This document shows positions 9,795 through 18,800 of a stretch of 55,571 bases of DNA, in pieces. The stretch covers positions 1-55,571 of the forward strand of contig JAPMOS010000199.1 of the NCBI GenBank assembly GCA_027972325.1. The letters run 5' to 3'. The number at the start of each line of letters is the position of its first letter. Positions within the stretch are counted from its first letter, which is position 1. Source of the DNA: Paratrimastix pyriformis. Its lineage: Eukaryota; Preaxostyla; Paratrimastigidae. The translations under genes and the position numbers were made by a program. The notes under the pieces were generated by a model. The model was not told the origin of the DNA. It searched no databases and was given only the letters and a program-made list of their open reading frames with translations.

Positions 9795-10736
9795 ATGCCA
9801 AAGAAGGCCGCGGGCACCGACAAACCACGAGTCCGCAGACCGTCAGCGGCGCGCATGCCGACACAACCCACGGTGGCGGACGACGATGCGAACGTTGATG
9901 ACGAGGTGCGTAATGAGGACATTGATCGGCTCATCGCGCAGGGAGAGGGCCTGAGTGACGGCGAGGGGGACCCGGTGCCACCAGACTGCTTGGAGACCGG
10001 CGAAGATGACCAGTTCATGCGTGATGAGCGTGATCGGATAGCATACGAGATGATGCATCCACCGCCGTCTGACGAGCCAGAGCCCAAGAAGCGTGGCAAG
10101 AAGGCAGCTCCCACCACTGTCTCTGCTCCCGCAGGCCCGGCGCCTGTCACGGTGCCACTCGCGGAGAAGATCGAGGCTCGCAAGTACGCCGAGGAGAAGG
10201 TCACACCGGAGAATGTGGGCTCGAAGCACCCGCAAGCCGTCGTATCGCTGCGTGAGCGGGCAGAGAAAGAGCACATCGTGGCCAACCTCGCTCGCAAGCT
10301 GGGCAACAGCGAGATACAGGAGGCAGACCTCCGTGCGATGACGGGCGATGAGCTCGAGAACTACCACTCTCAGCTCCGCACCAAGGTGGACCAGAAGGCC
10401 ATCGACGCGTTGGCCCACAGCGACTTCTTCACAGACACGTACATCACGTGTGTGAGTGAGGCCGTTCATGCTGGCGGGCAGTACTTCAAACGTGACACCA
10501 CGCCTGTGAAGGCCCAGCTCGAGTCGCGGAAACCACAGATCGCGAGCGCCATCCAAGACTTGCTGAAGGAGAACCCCGACATCGCCGCCAACATGTCACC
10601 GTCAATGCGGCTCCTGATGGTGACCGTGCTCTCCGTCGCCGCGGGTGTGGCTCAGTCACCGCCACTCGGCGATCAAAAAACGGCGCTACCCGTGATGACA
10701 GAGGCCTCAGCGACATCAACATCACCACCGTCGTGA
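9795..10736 (+). CDS. Unrecognised protein with disordered charged N-terminus, 313 residues
   Basis: Starts at MPKKAAGTDKPRVRR, just after the shared box. Residues 1-25 are basic. Residues about 27-80 are strongly acidic (DDDANVDDEVRNEDID). A Pro/Lys linker (EPEPKKRGKKAA) follows, and from about residue 125 the protein is helical with few gaps. Near the C-terminus, NMSPSMRLLMVTVLSVAAGV is hydrophobic and could be an amphipathic or membrane helix. It diverges from the packaging ATPase. The layout of disordered charged head and helical body is common in virion scaffold or core proteins, but no family is recognised. Confidence 0.7.
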   Translation: MPKKAAGTDKPRVRRPSAARMPTQPTVADDDANVDDEVRNEDIDRLIAQGEGLSDGEGDPVPPDCLETGEDDQFMRDERDRIAYEMMHPPPSDEPEPKKRGKKAAPTTVSAPAGPAPVTVPLAEKIEARKYAEEKVTPENVGSKHPQAVVSLRERAEKEHIVANLARKLGNSEIQEADLRAMTGDELENYHSQLRTKVDQKAIDALAHSDFFTDTYITCVSEAVHAGGQYFKRDTTPVKAQLESRKPQIASAIQDLLKENPDIAANMSPSMRLLMVTVLSVAAGVAQSPPLGDQKTALPVMTEASATSTSPPS

Positions 10737-10753
10737 TCCTGTTCCGCATTGCC

Positions 10754-10888
10754 ATGATGCTGCTGTACTGCATCTGGCGTGTCAAACGGGCCCTTCGCGC
10801 AGTGAGAGGCTGGTTCAAAAAAGGGTACGCGCGGGTGATTGGGTACTTGCTTAGAGGACGTAGTTCACGTAGTGCATCTTCGACATGA
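10754..10888 (+). CDS. Possible 44-residue membrane-active peptide gene
   Basis: A short open frame starting MMLLYCIWRVKRALRAVRGW, in the gap after the previous gene and overlapping the 3' end of the convergent gene at 10851. The peptide has a hydrophobic start, then a long basic amphipathic stretch (KRALRAVRGWFKKGYARV), then YLLRG. That pattern resembles small virion membrane-active peptides. It has no clear upstream box of its own, so it may be chance. The composition is the only evidence. Confidence 0.3.
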   Translation: MMLLYCIWRVKRALRAVRGWFKKGYARVIGYLLRGRSSRSASST

Positions 10889-11072
10889 CGGCTGGCGAGA
10901 CCATGACCACACCGCCGGCGACAGCTCCGATGATGAGCACGTCCTTGAGGCTCATGCTGTCCCTCTTTTCTGCGTTCTTGATGAGCTTGTCGACGAGCCA
11001 CACGACGCCGGCCGTGCCTGCGCCAACGGTGAGCGGGGTTGCGAGATCGGAAGTCTGTTGACGAGTTTGCAT
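10851..11072 (-). CDS. Small membrane protein, 73 residues
   Basis: Two hydrophobic segments, PLTVGAGTAGVVWLVDKL (about residues 13-30) and KDVLIIGAVAGGVVMVSPAV (about 43-62), are separated by a charged loop (KNAEKRDSMS). Gly/Ala-rich transmembrane helices of this kind are frequent in small virion or membrane proteins of internal-membrane viruses. The start is fixed by the upstream box ending 24 bases before it. The next gene on the same strand (11151) has a similar N-terminal membrane hairpin, so the two may act together. Exact function unknown. Confidence 0.7.
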   Translation of the reverse strand: MQTRQQTSDLATPLTVGAGTAGVVWLVDKLIKNAEKRDSMSLKDVLIIGAVAGGVVMVSPAVMSKMHYVNYVL

Positions 11073-11096
11073 GCTGGTGGCGAGGTGGTGCTGCGG

Positions 11097-11116
11097 GTTT
11101 ATGGCGCGCTGAAGAA
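11097..11116 (-). promoter_or_regulatory. Shared upstream box, gene at 11072
   Basis: TTCTTCAGCGCGCCATAAAC, ending 24 bases before the ATG. It shares the GCGCCATAAAC half with the boxes at 8925 and 14273. Confidence 0.65.
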
Positions 11117-11150
11117 CGACGAGGAGCCGCGCACCGCGAAAAGTCGGGGT

Positions 11151-11726
11151 TTACGAGACGAGGGTCACCCGCATTACCTTACCGTCGTAGCCGGGGCCAA
11201 AGATGGCGCTGAGCCCCACGTCGTTGCCGTACTTGTCGCGAACACCGAGGCGCTGCACCAGATCGCTGTGCGGGCCACCGCTCGTGCCGTCATCGCGGTA
11301 CACGCGGAACTCGGTGTTGTTGTACCGCAACTTCACGTCGTAGTGGTTCTTCACCAGCAGGTCGTGGAACCGCGGCCCGTCAGCGTTGTTGAGTAAGTAG
11401 TGGAACAGCTCGCGGCTCGTGCCGAAGCGAGTGATGCCGATGTCGTACGACGACGAGTTCCACGATGTGATCGGCGGCTGGGCAGGCAGGACGGGCACAG
11501 CTTGCCCGCTGCTTTCAGATATCGCGGGGTTCACGGTGCTCTCGATCTGACGAACGACGGTGGGTGCAAGCGAGGTGACAGCGCCCGCGCCAATGCCGAG
11601 TGCCGCGAGGTCCCATGTCGAGAGCTCACGCTTCAGTCCGTAGCGGAAGAGCAGGAAGCCCGCGAGAGCCGATCCTGCGCCGACGAACACGGGGAGATGC
11701 GGTCGTTGCTGTGGTTGGTGTGACAT
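11151..11726 (-). CDS. Membrane-anchored protein, 191 residues
   Basis: Begins MSHQPQQRPHLP, 6 bases after a clear box. Residues about 14-30 (FVGAGSALAGFLLFRYG) and 38-58 (WDLAALGIGAGAVTSLAPTVV) form two hydrophobic helices. A Ser/Pro linker leads to a soluble C-terminal domain of about 100 residues with mixed helix and strand, including HDLLVKNHYDVKLRYNNTEF. The topology suggests an N-terminal membrane hairpin displaying a globular domain. No family is recognised. It diverges from the L1R-like gene at 11811 across 84 bases containing both boxes. Confidence 0.7.
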   Translation of the reverse strand: MSHQPQQRPHLPVFVGAGSALAGFLLFRYGLKRELSTWDLAALGIGAGAVTSLAPTVVRQIESTVNPAISESSGQAVPVLPAQPPITSWNSSSYDIGITRFGTSRELFHYLLNNADGPRFHDLLVKNHYDVKLRYNNTEFRVYRDDGTSGGPHSDLVQRLGVRDKYGNDVGLSAIFGPGYDGKVMRVTLVS

Positions 11727-11732
11727 CGGGTC

Positions 11733-11752
11733 GCTTTGGGGTGGGCGCAAAA
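11733..11752 (-). promoter_or_regulatory. Shared upstream box, gene at 11726
   Basis: TTTTGCGCCCACCCCAAAGC, ending 6 bases before the ATG. Confidence 0.7.
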
Positions 11753-11786
11753 TCGGCGAAGCGGGTGGCACTCTGCAATGCGTCCG

Positions 11787-11806
11787 TTTTTCGCTGCACC
11801 CCAAAC
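11787..11806 (+). promoter_or_regulatory. Shared upstream box, L1R-like gene
   Basis: TTTTTCGCTGCACCCCAAAC, ending 4 bases before the ATG, the shortest spacing in the element. Confidence 0.7.
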
Positions 11807-11810
11807 GAAG

Positions 11811-12479
11811 ATGGGCGCGAGCGTGTCGATGCAAGATGTCCAGACAGCCATGGAGTCCTCACTCACTCGCACGCAGTACAGCAACCTCCAGTCACAGATC
11901 GACAGCACCATCCGTCAGCTGAACAGCTTCGTGGTGGAGGGCGTGGACACACTGAAGATCGACGTGGTTGACCTGCGCAACGACGTCCAGATCACGCAGA
12001 CACTCGACATCTGCGAGGACTTTGCGGACAAGTATGACCTCTCACAGGACGTGAAGGCCATGCTCGATCAGGCGCAGAAGACGTCGGGCATTGGGGCTCT
12101 GAGTGCCAGCAACCAGCGGATCATCAACAGGCTCAGCACCTCTGTCAGCATCACCGACATCAACAGTGTCGTTCGCGCTGTCCGCAACAACATCACGCAG
12201 TCAAACGAGGTGGCTCTGCGGAACATTAAGGCCGTCGACATCAAGACCATCGCGTTTGGCAACTCCGGGTACAACGCGACACTCGAGCAGGAGCTGCTGC
12301 GGCACTTCAACACGGTGCTCGACGACAAGAAGGCCGACGAGAAGGAGAAGGGCGATCAGGACACCTCCGGCTTCGACCTCGCCAAGATCTTTGGTGCTCT
12401 CACTGGCCCGTTCGTGGCCGTCGCCGTTGTCGGTGTGACCGCACTCGGCGGCTATGTGATGTACAAAAGGGCCAAGTAG
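11811..12479 (+). CDS. Myristoylated virion membrane protein, L1R/F9L-like
   Basis: A 222-residue protein starting MGASVS, a canonical N-myristoylation signal (Met-Gly, Ser at position 6). A long helical region follows, with a Thr/Ile/Asn-rich centre (TDINSVVRAVRNNITQ). The C-terminal transmembrane segment FVAVAVVGVTALGGYVMY is followed by KRAK. This architecture, myristoylated N-terminus, helical ectodomain and C-terminal anchor, is that of poxvirus L1R/F9L, components of the entry and fusion complex that also occur in other large DNA viruses. The poxvirus disulphides have no counterpart here, since only one cysteine is present, so the assignment rests on layout and helix pattern. The shared box and 4-base spacing fix the start. 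Confidence 0.6.
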   Translation: MGASVSMQDVQTAMESSLTRTQYSNLQSQIDSTIRQLNSFVVEGVDTLKIDVVDLRNDVQITQTLDICEDFADKYDLSQDVKAMLDQAQKTSGIGALSASNQRIINRLSTSVSITDINSVVRAVRNNITQSNEVALRNIKAVDIKTIAFGNSGYNATLEQELLRHFNTVLDDKKADEKEKGDQDTSGFDLAKIFGALTGPFVAVAVVGVTALGGYVMYKRAK

Positions 12480-12500
12480 TGAGTCTCGCCCTGATCGGGG

Positions 12501-12520
12501 ATTTGTGGCGCGGCGTAAAC
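12501..12520 (+). promoter_or_regulatory. Shared upstream box, gene at 12527
   Basis: ATTTGTGGCGCGGCGTAAAC, ending 6 bases before the ATG. It shows that the gene starts here and not at the in-frame GTG at 12479. Confidence 0.7.
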
Positions 12521-12526
12521 GGAGCG

Positions 12527-12907
12527 ATGGAAGGATACGAGCACTCGACGATCAGGTTCAACGGAGCGACTGCGAGCGGCTTCATCAAGAGTTCGTTTGA
12601 CCGCCAGTACCGCGCCATCACCCGCACACTGATCAGCACCAATGACGCCACAGGCAAGAAGGCATACCTGTTGGAGATCACGACCAGCTCAGCGGAGGAT
12701 TACCGCAACAAGAGCGTGCTGCGGACGGTGGGAGTTGATGATCACAAGCACTACCTCGGGCGTGCAGATGGCGTGATGAAGGAGCGCTTCGCGATGCGTG
12801 TGCTTGAGGTGGCCACTGGTGCACTGACAACTGACACCGTGAGCGGCTTGATTGAGATCGACGGCACTCCGGACGAGCAGATCGCCGCCGGCTTCGTGTA
12901 TCCGTAA
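12527..12907 (+). CDS. Unrecognised 126-residue protein upstream of the capsid gene
   Basis: Starts MEGYEHSTIRFNGATASGFI. Alternating strand-like segments (AYLLEITTSSAEDY, RFAMRVLEVATGALTT, VSGLIEIDGTPDEQI) suggest a compact beta-rich or alpha/beta domain without membrane segments or cysteines. Its position directly before the probable major capsid gene, on the same strand, makes a minor virion protein plausible. It is too short for the usual minor capsid (penton) protein of this group, so I do not assign that role. Confidence 0.7.
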   Translation: MEGYEHSTIRFNGATASGFIKSSFDRQYRAITRTLISTNDATGKKAYLLEITTSSAEDYRNKSVLRTVGVDDHKHYLGRADGVMKERFAMRVLEVATGALTTDTVSGLIEIDGTPDEQIAAGFVYP

Positions 12908-12940
12908 ACGGGTCTTTTTGCGTGGCGCGCGGGACTCTTC

Positions 12941-12960
12941 TTTTTGCCGCACCCTCAAAA
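12941..12960 (+). promoter_or_regulatory. Shared upstream box, major capsid gene
   Basis: TTTTTGCCGCACCCTCAAAA, about 25 bases before the ATG. A second, partial box-like stretch (GGTCTTTTTGCGTGGCGCGC) begins at 12911, so this promoter may be doubled. Confidence 0.65.
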
Positions 12961-12985
12961 CAACACCCCGTGCTGTTCCATCGAC

Positions 12986-14239
12986 ATGAGTGAGCTCTTC
13001 ATTCGCTGCGCCAAAGACGTCGAGACCGACAAGAACTCCCTGCAGGCACGCACTGCGAACAACCCCTCATGGAACGACATCTCCACTCAGTTCTCCGCTC
13101 TGAAGGTGCAGACCCCCGTCTTCAACAACCGCTGCGACACGGCGAGCGCCTCGACTGCTCTGTTCGGAGCGAGTGCTCTCGTCTACAACATGCAAACCTC
13201 GACGGGCCTGATCTCCACCCGTGATGATGCTGTCCGCTTGACTCTCTCCGCGGGCACCTATGGCAGCGCAGTCCCTGGCACCGCCTACGTTCCCGGCTTC
13301 CCTCTGCTGCTCCTTCGGCGGATCCAGTTCACGTGCAGTGGTCAAACGCTGAGCGACCTCACGCCGTACGGCATGTACATGCTTGGGTGTCTCAGCGACC
13401 CCGGCCAGCGGGCCATGCTCTTCCGCATGTGGCACATCGATGATGCAGTGGCCGACCGTCATGCGGCGATCACCGCCAACGTCACTTGCCACATCCCGCT
13501 GTACTCCGTGGCCCCGTTCAACAAGACGGAGAACTTCCTGCGGGCCAAGTCGATGACAGCGAACCGCGGCACGTACACCATCGATCTGGACACCGCTGGC
13601 CGCATCACCGATCTCAGTGGTGCTACTGTCACCTCCGCGCCGAGCCTCACCTCGATGGCCATCGTGTCGAATCACCCCGCGATGGACTCTGATGAGCTGC
13701 GCCGTCTGGAGCTGAGCCCGAGCCCCACGATGTACCTCGACTGCTACAACTCTGCGGACGCCACCATCCCCGCGGGCTCGTCCAACTTCACCTACCCCAT
13801 GGCGCTCAACAGCAACATCACGGGGTTCATGTTCATGGTGGTGAACGAGGCAGCGGAGAACACCGCCTATGACCCGTTCACTCCGGCTTCTCGTGCCGCG
13901 GTGACCAACTTCTATCTCAACATCGACTCATCCAACGTGCCCAACATCAACTCCGACAGCACCGAGTACAGCCAGATGATCTTCCAGAACTCGCTCATCG
14001 AGTGGGGCTACGGCGTGATCCCCGACCGCGTGTACGGCTACATGGTGCCCTACCAAGAGACTCCCGAGCACGACATCAACCTCGGCATCCTGCACCAGTC
14101 GGCTGTTCGTGCTCCGCAGCTCGTCATCACCCTCGCGAACACGGTGGCCAACGCTCGCCATCTGCACATCGTGTACTTCACGAAGCGTCTGGGCCGCGTC
14201 GACGCGCATAACGACTTCGTGCTCGAGCCCATGAAGTAA
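12986..14239 (+). CDS. Probable major capsid protein, double jelly-roll type
   Basis: A 417-residue, strand-rich soluble protein without membrane segments or a charged tail. Two features recall double-jelly-roll capsid proteins: a strand-loop block with TCHIPLYSVAPFNKTENFLR near residue 170, and a C-terminal strand pair (APQLVITLANTVANARHLHIV then YFTKRLGR). An early block (LLLRRIQFTCSGQTLSDLTP) fits the first barrel. The length is at the short end for the group. Position supports the call: it sits amid virion-type genes with a packaging ATPase nearby. I see no exact signature motif, so this is a fold-level inference; another abundant virion protein is the alternative. The start MSELFIRCAK follows the box. 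Confidence 0.65.
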   Translation: MSELFIRCAKDVETDKNSLQARTANNPSWNDISTQFSALKVQTPVFNNRCDTASASTALFGASALVYNMQTSTGLISTRDDAVRLTLSAGTYGSAVPGTAYVPGFPLLLLRRIQFTCSGQTLSDLTPYGMYMLGCLSDPGQRAMLFRMWHIDDAVADRHAAITANVTCHIPLYSVAPFNKTENFLRAKSMTANRGTYTIDLDTAGRITDLSGATVTSAPSLTSMAIVSNHPAMDSDELRRLELSPSPTMYLDCYNSADATIPAGSSNFTYPMALNSNITGFMFMVVNEAAENTAYDPFTPASRAAVTNFYLNIDSSNVPNINSDSTEYSQMIFQNSLIEWGYGVIPDRVYGYMVPYQETPEHDINLGILHQSAVRAPQLVITLANTVANARHLHIVYFTKRLGRVDAHNDFVLEPMK

Positions 14240-14272
14240 AGCGGCAATCATCCGTGAACGCCGGCACTCCTC

Positions 14273-14292
14273 TTTTTTGCGGCGCCATAAAC
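14273..14292 (+). promoter_or_regulatory. Shared upstream box, gene at 14304
   Basis: TTTTTTGCGGCGCCATAAAC, the best single representative of the box, ending 11 bases before the ATG. Confidence 0.75.
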
Positions 14293-14303
14293 GGCTGCGC
14301 ACC

Positions 14304-15845
14304 ATGATCTTCCCACCTCTTCCGCTGCGTCCGTTCATCCCAGGAGCACCCGCGGTGGTCGTGAGGCCCGTGTTGCCACCTGTTGTGAAGCCCCCGACAC
14401 CACCAACGCCAGCGCCAGTCCCCGTCGTTCAGCCGAAGCAACCGCCAACTCCAGCGACACCATCGACACCGTCGACACCCATCGTACCACCGATTGTACC
14501 GAGACCTGCCCAGCCTGCCCTGCCTGCCCAGCCTGTAACATTAGCAGATGGGCAGTGGCGACGTGATTGGAGTGATCGCGTCATCGCGAACGGCTGGGAC
14601 TGGCCAACGGCGGAGAAGATGCTGGGTGCACGGCTCTCGCTCAACGTGTATCGTCAGTTGGCGACGGGTAAAGCAGACTCGACGGAGAACAGCGAGTCGT
14701 TGGCGGCACTCGCACTGATGGAGGCCTCCTTCCGTCAGTACACCGCGGAACAGCAGCAGTACGTGAGCAGTCTGCAGCACTACAACGCGCTGAGTGAGGA
14801 GCTCGACATCGCGACACGCAGCTTCCGCTGGGCGTTCAACCGCACGGAGCTGTACTGTCCGCCGCGTATGGACCTCACCAAGGCGGCTCAGCTCAACAAC
14901 AGCGAGGCTGCACCGGGTTCGCCCAGCGGGCATAAGCAAGTGGGCTCACGGTTCTTCACCACCGTCGACTACAACCCGCTGTGGATGTCGCTTCTCTCTG
15001 TTCCGAACGACGCGGCCATCAGCGCCTTCTATGACGTGCTCGCTTCCCGTGAGCCAGTGCCGCGGCCACCCGTGCCCGTCAGCTTCGGCAATGTCTTCTT
15101 CGCCAGCCAGAACATCAACATCGACATCCACGACAACGGTAACGTCAACATCGGTGCGATGACCCTGATCAACATGAGTGACAGCTTCAAGACGAACACG
15201 CGAGTGACACCGCGGGACATCGCTCTGTCAGATGAGAACGCTCGCTACTATGCGGGGCTCCGCAAGATCACGGAGACACAGAAGGCCCGCTATGACGACA
15301 TCTCGAAGAGCTCCAACGACATCCAACGCGCACAGGCGAAGCTGGAGCTGATGCGAAGCACCACTCGCCTCTTCCGTGAGCTGTTCGACCTCGAGTTGAT
15401 GTACCGCCGTCTGCATCCGGACTACATCTCACACCGCACAGCGGCGGTCGAGAACTTCAGCCGGGTCCAGCGCTCGCATGCCGCTCACATCACGCAGCTG
15501 GACCAGGAGGCCACGCGTCTCGACAAGTCCCTTCTGTACGACACCGAGGCTCTCGCGAAGATGAAGACCTCGTATGACGGTGAGATCTCGCGGATGACTG
15601 ATCGTGAGAACACGTTCCACTACGAGGCGCTCACTCGCATCGCGAAGCTGTATGACGTTGCTCCTCCGTCAACTCCCGACGTACAACCACCGCGAGAGCA
15701 CGCACCTGAGCCCACACCGCCTGCAAGCGGGCAGCCACAGGCAGAAGAGTCTGCCCGTCGTCGCGTGATCAGTGGGCTCGACAACAACTATGTCATCGCG
15801 GCTGCGGTAGCAGCAGGCGGACTCGTGCTGTGCATGATCCTTTGA
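14304..15845 (+). CDS. Pro-rich, coiled-coil, tail-anchored virion protein, 513 residues
   Basis: Residues 1-75 are Pro/Val/Thr repeats of the PPTPPTPAPVPV kind, probably extended and disordered. Helical regions follow (about 80-190), then a short strand-rich block with NINIDIHDNGNVNIGAMTLI (about 270-300). A long coiled coil runs from about 310 to 445 (ENARYYAGLRKITETQKARY onward). The C-terminus is a Pro/Glu-rich linker and a final transmembrane segment (YVIAAAVAAGGLVLCMIL). A tail-anchored rod protein lying between the capsid and fibre genes suggests a spike stalk or a link from membrane to capsid. No family recognised. Confidence 0.7.
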   Translation: MIFPPLPLRPFIPGAPAVVVRPVLPPVVKPPTPPTPAPVPVVQPKQPPTPATPSTPSTPIVPPIVPRPAQPALPAQPVTLADGQWRRDWSDRVIANGWDWPTAEKMLGARLSLNVYRQLATGKADSTENSESLAALALMEASFRQYTAEQQQYVSSLQHYNALSEELDIATRSFRWAFNRTELYCPPRMDLTKAAQLNNSEAAPGSPSGHKQVGSRFFTTVDYNPLWMSLLSVPNDAAISAFYDVLASREPVPRPPVPVSFGNVFFASQNINIDIHDNGNVNIGAMTLINMSDSFKTNTRVTPRDIALSDENARYYAGLRKITETQKARYDDISKSSNDIQRAQAKLELMRSTTRLFRELFDLELMYRRLHPDYISHRTAAVENFSRVQRSHAAHITQLDQEATRLDKSLLYDTEALAKMKTSYDGEISRMTDRENTFHYEALTRIAKLYDVAPPSTPDVQPPREHAPEPTPPASGQPQAEESARRRVISGLDNNYVIAAAVAAGGLVLCMIL

Positions 15846-15872
15846 ATGTTGTGGTGAGCGAGCGGCGCCCTC

Positions 15873-15892
15873 TTTTTTCGCGGCGGCCAAAA
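15873..15892 (+). promoter_or_regulatory. Shared upstream box, fibre gene
   Basis: TTTTTTCGCGGCGGCCAAAA, ending 7 bases before the ATG. Confidence 0.7.
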
Positions 15893-15899
15893 GCACGCG

Positions 15900-18800
15900 A
15901 TGGACAGGCAAACGACCTCGCAAGCTCTTTCTGTCTCGCAGCTCACACTGTGTCCGGGAACGGGCCAGACAGCGGTGATCACGACGAACGGTGGTGGCCT
16001 CTCGCTGCGTCCGTCCGTGGAGATCGAAGAAGGCTCCGCGTTGACGGTGAGCGCGGACAGTCACTTCTATGGGCCAGCATACTTCCATGGCGCGGTGAAC
16101 ATCGACACCCCACAACAGATCTCGAAGGCCCTCACTGAGCTCACAGACGTGGACATCAACCCTCTCATCGTGGCACCTGGGCGTGCGGTGACGTGGAACA
16201 CGGCGAAGAACAAGTGGGATGACAGCGTGAGGTGCAGCACAGCGGCGGTTGCAGACACCATCGCCACTCGCGACGCCAACGGTGACCTCACTGCTCATCA
16301 ATTCATCGCGCCAATCGTGCAGACTCCGAGCATCGTTAGTGCTGCTGGCGGCGTGACTGTCGGTGGGTGCGTGATGAACGGCGGTAACGCGGCATGTGCT
16401 AGCATCACGACAAACAGCATTGCTACTACCAACCCTGCCACGACCTCATTGTCACTCGCTGGGGCCACCGTGTTCGGAGACGCGCTGACGGCGGGGAGTA
16501 TGACCTTGACCTCGATGCAGCCAGGCCTTGTGTGTGCTTCGCAGGCAGGCACACTTGCCGGCTATCGTGCCCGCAACTTCACGGGGTGGGAGAGCTGGGA
16601 CTCCACTCCGATCTACACTCTCGCGGGCAAGTCGCTGACAGTGGCCGCGGGGTACGGATGGGTGTGCGGTGTCCGGATGCACTGGGGCTCGCAGACAGTG
16701 GACACGACGGCGGCCGATGGGACCACATACTTGGTGCTTGTCAACGAGAGCGGAGTGCTGTCAACTCTTGTGTACACCGCCGCCAGCAGCGCGACCTACA
16801 TGAACAACGTGGTGCTCTTCTCTGTCATGCACACCGCGTCCAAGTCGTTCGTCGTGCGCAACAACTCGCCCTATGAGTTCTCTCAGCCTGTCGGTGCATC
16901 GTGGTCACTCGCGCTCGGTGCCAGGGTCTCGGCCAACTTCGAGGCGACGGTGAGTGGGCTCCAGCTCACGCTACCAGCTCCGTTCTCAATCGTTGACCGC
17001 GGTATTGTCGACACAGTGAGCGCCACCATCGCGGCTCCGACGATCTACTCGGTGTACTACAGCGCGGGAACCGGCAAGTGGGTCTCATACAACAGCGCGA
17101 ACACCATCCAATCAGCATCCGCGGCTGGTGCTGCCAGTGGAACCGATCGCACGCTGCACCTCATCTGTCTCGTGAAGGGTGACACCAACCCCGCTGTCGT
17201 GGATGTCCTCGCGACCACCGCGTACGCAAGTCTTGCCAACGCCAAGCTCGCGATCGATGCGAACGACAGTGTTCAGATCGCCGGTGCTCTGGCTGCTCTC
17301 AACCCCGTTCCCATCATGTGGATCGTCGTGAACAACGCGTCGGGGACCCCCGTTCTCGAGTACAGCATGCCCCTCCGATCGTCCGCGAACCCTCATCAAA
17401 GGCGGATCATGTCATCGCTGGCCGACATCACACCGAGCTCGTACACCGCTACCGGCGAAGCGGGCAAGCTGGCACTCGTTGGCGCAAGCGGTGTTCTCAG
17501 TGTCCCCACGCTCAATGCAACCACGGCTTTGCAGCTGCCGGGTTACGCGACAGCGGGTGCTCTGACAACGACGGCGGCTGGTGTCACATCGATCGTACCC
17601 GTGAGCTCGGATCTCGCCACTGTGAACGCGATCGTTCGGCGTGATGGCAACGGACACATCGGGACCACTCGGCTCAACATCAGCGGCACGAACTCAGGCA
17701 TTGCTATTGCGGGGAACAGCACGACGTGGGGCATCTACTGGGCCTCGGTGAACACGACGAACGGCTTCGATGGTGGCCCATCCTATGGGTGCAGCGCCAT
17801 CGGCATGACAGGACCCGGCATTCGGCTCCGTTCATGGTCTGACGCGGCGACATCGAGCACCTCGTCAACCGGTGTCTACTTTGAGAACTCATTCGGCAGC
17901 ATCTACTTCGCGAGCAACGCCGGTGATGGGCGGACGTGGACAAAGGGCTACCTCAAGGCCGCCGGTGGCCTCATTGCGGACACCATCACGACAATCACGA
18001 GCCCCGGAACAGGCACACTCGCGCTCACTGGCTCACTCAGCTCAACTGGCGCTGTCATCGCAACAGGCGGAGTGAGATTGCCCGCCGTGTTGTCTGCGCC
18101 CTTCCTGGGAACCGACGCGAGCGGGAACCTCGTGACCACCTCGGTGTCGTCGACGAGCGCTGAAACGGCCTCCACACTCGCCAGCCGTGACGCCACTGGG
18201 GGCTGCGGGTTCACCACCATCTACTCCGATGCCGCTGTGCCGACGGGGTGCAGATACCGGCTTCGTGGCGCGTTGGATCACAACTGGACGCTGTATCACG
18301 CATCTCCCGTTGCTGGCACAACCCCCGCTGGCGGCACGACTCTCACTCCGCCAACATACGGCGCGGTGACAGGCGAGGCGATGAGGCTGCGCGCATTCAA
18401 GGGCGCTGGTCTGGGTTGGATCTTTGAGAACTCCGATAACACCGCGTTGATGAGCATCGGTTCGAACACTGGCGCCGTTAACATGGCGGGCACACTCAGT
18501 GTTCTTGGTGCCGTGACCGTACCCGCTCTCGCCGCGACGAGTGCTGCCATCAGCGCAAACAACGGACTGAAGCTCTCGTCTCTGTTGTCCGCAAGCCTCC
18601 TTGGCACCGACGCAACGGGAATTGTGACAGCGCGAACTGCTTCGTCGACGTCCGCAATCGACACGTACGTGCTGCGCGATGGCAACGCGGCATGCGGGTT
18701 CGCAAGGATAACGGGGCCATCCGGAAGCACGCTTCGGGTTGCGGTCAACGGCACTGACCAGAACTGGGGTATGTATTACGCCGCGGTGGGTGCGGCTGCG

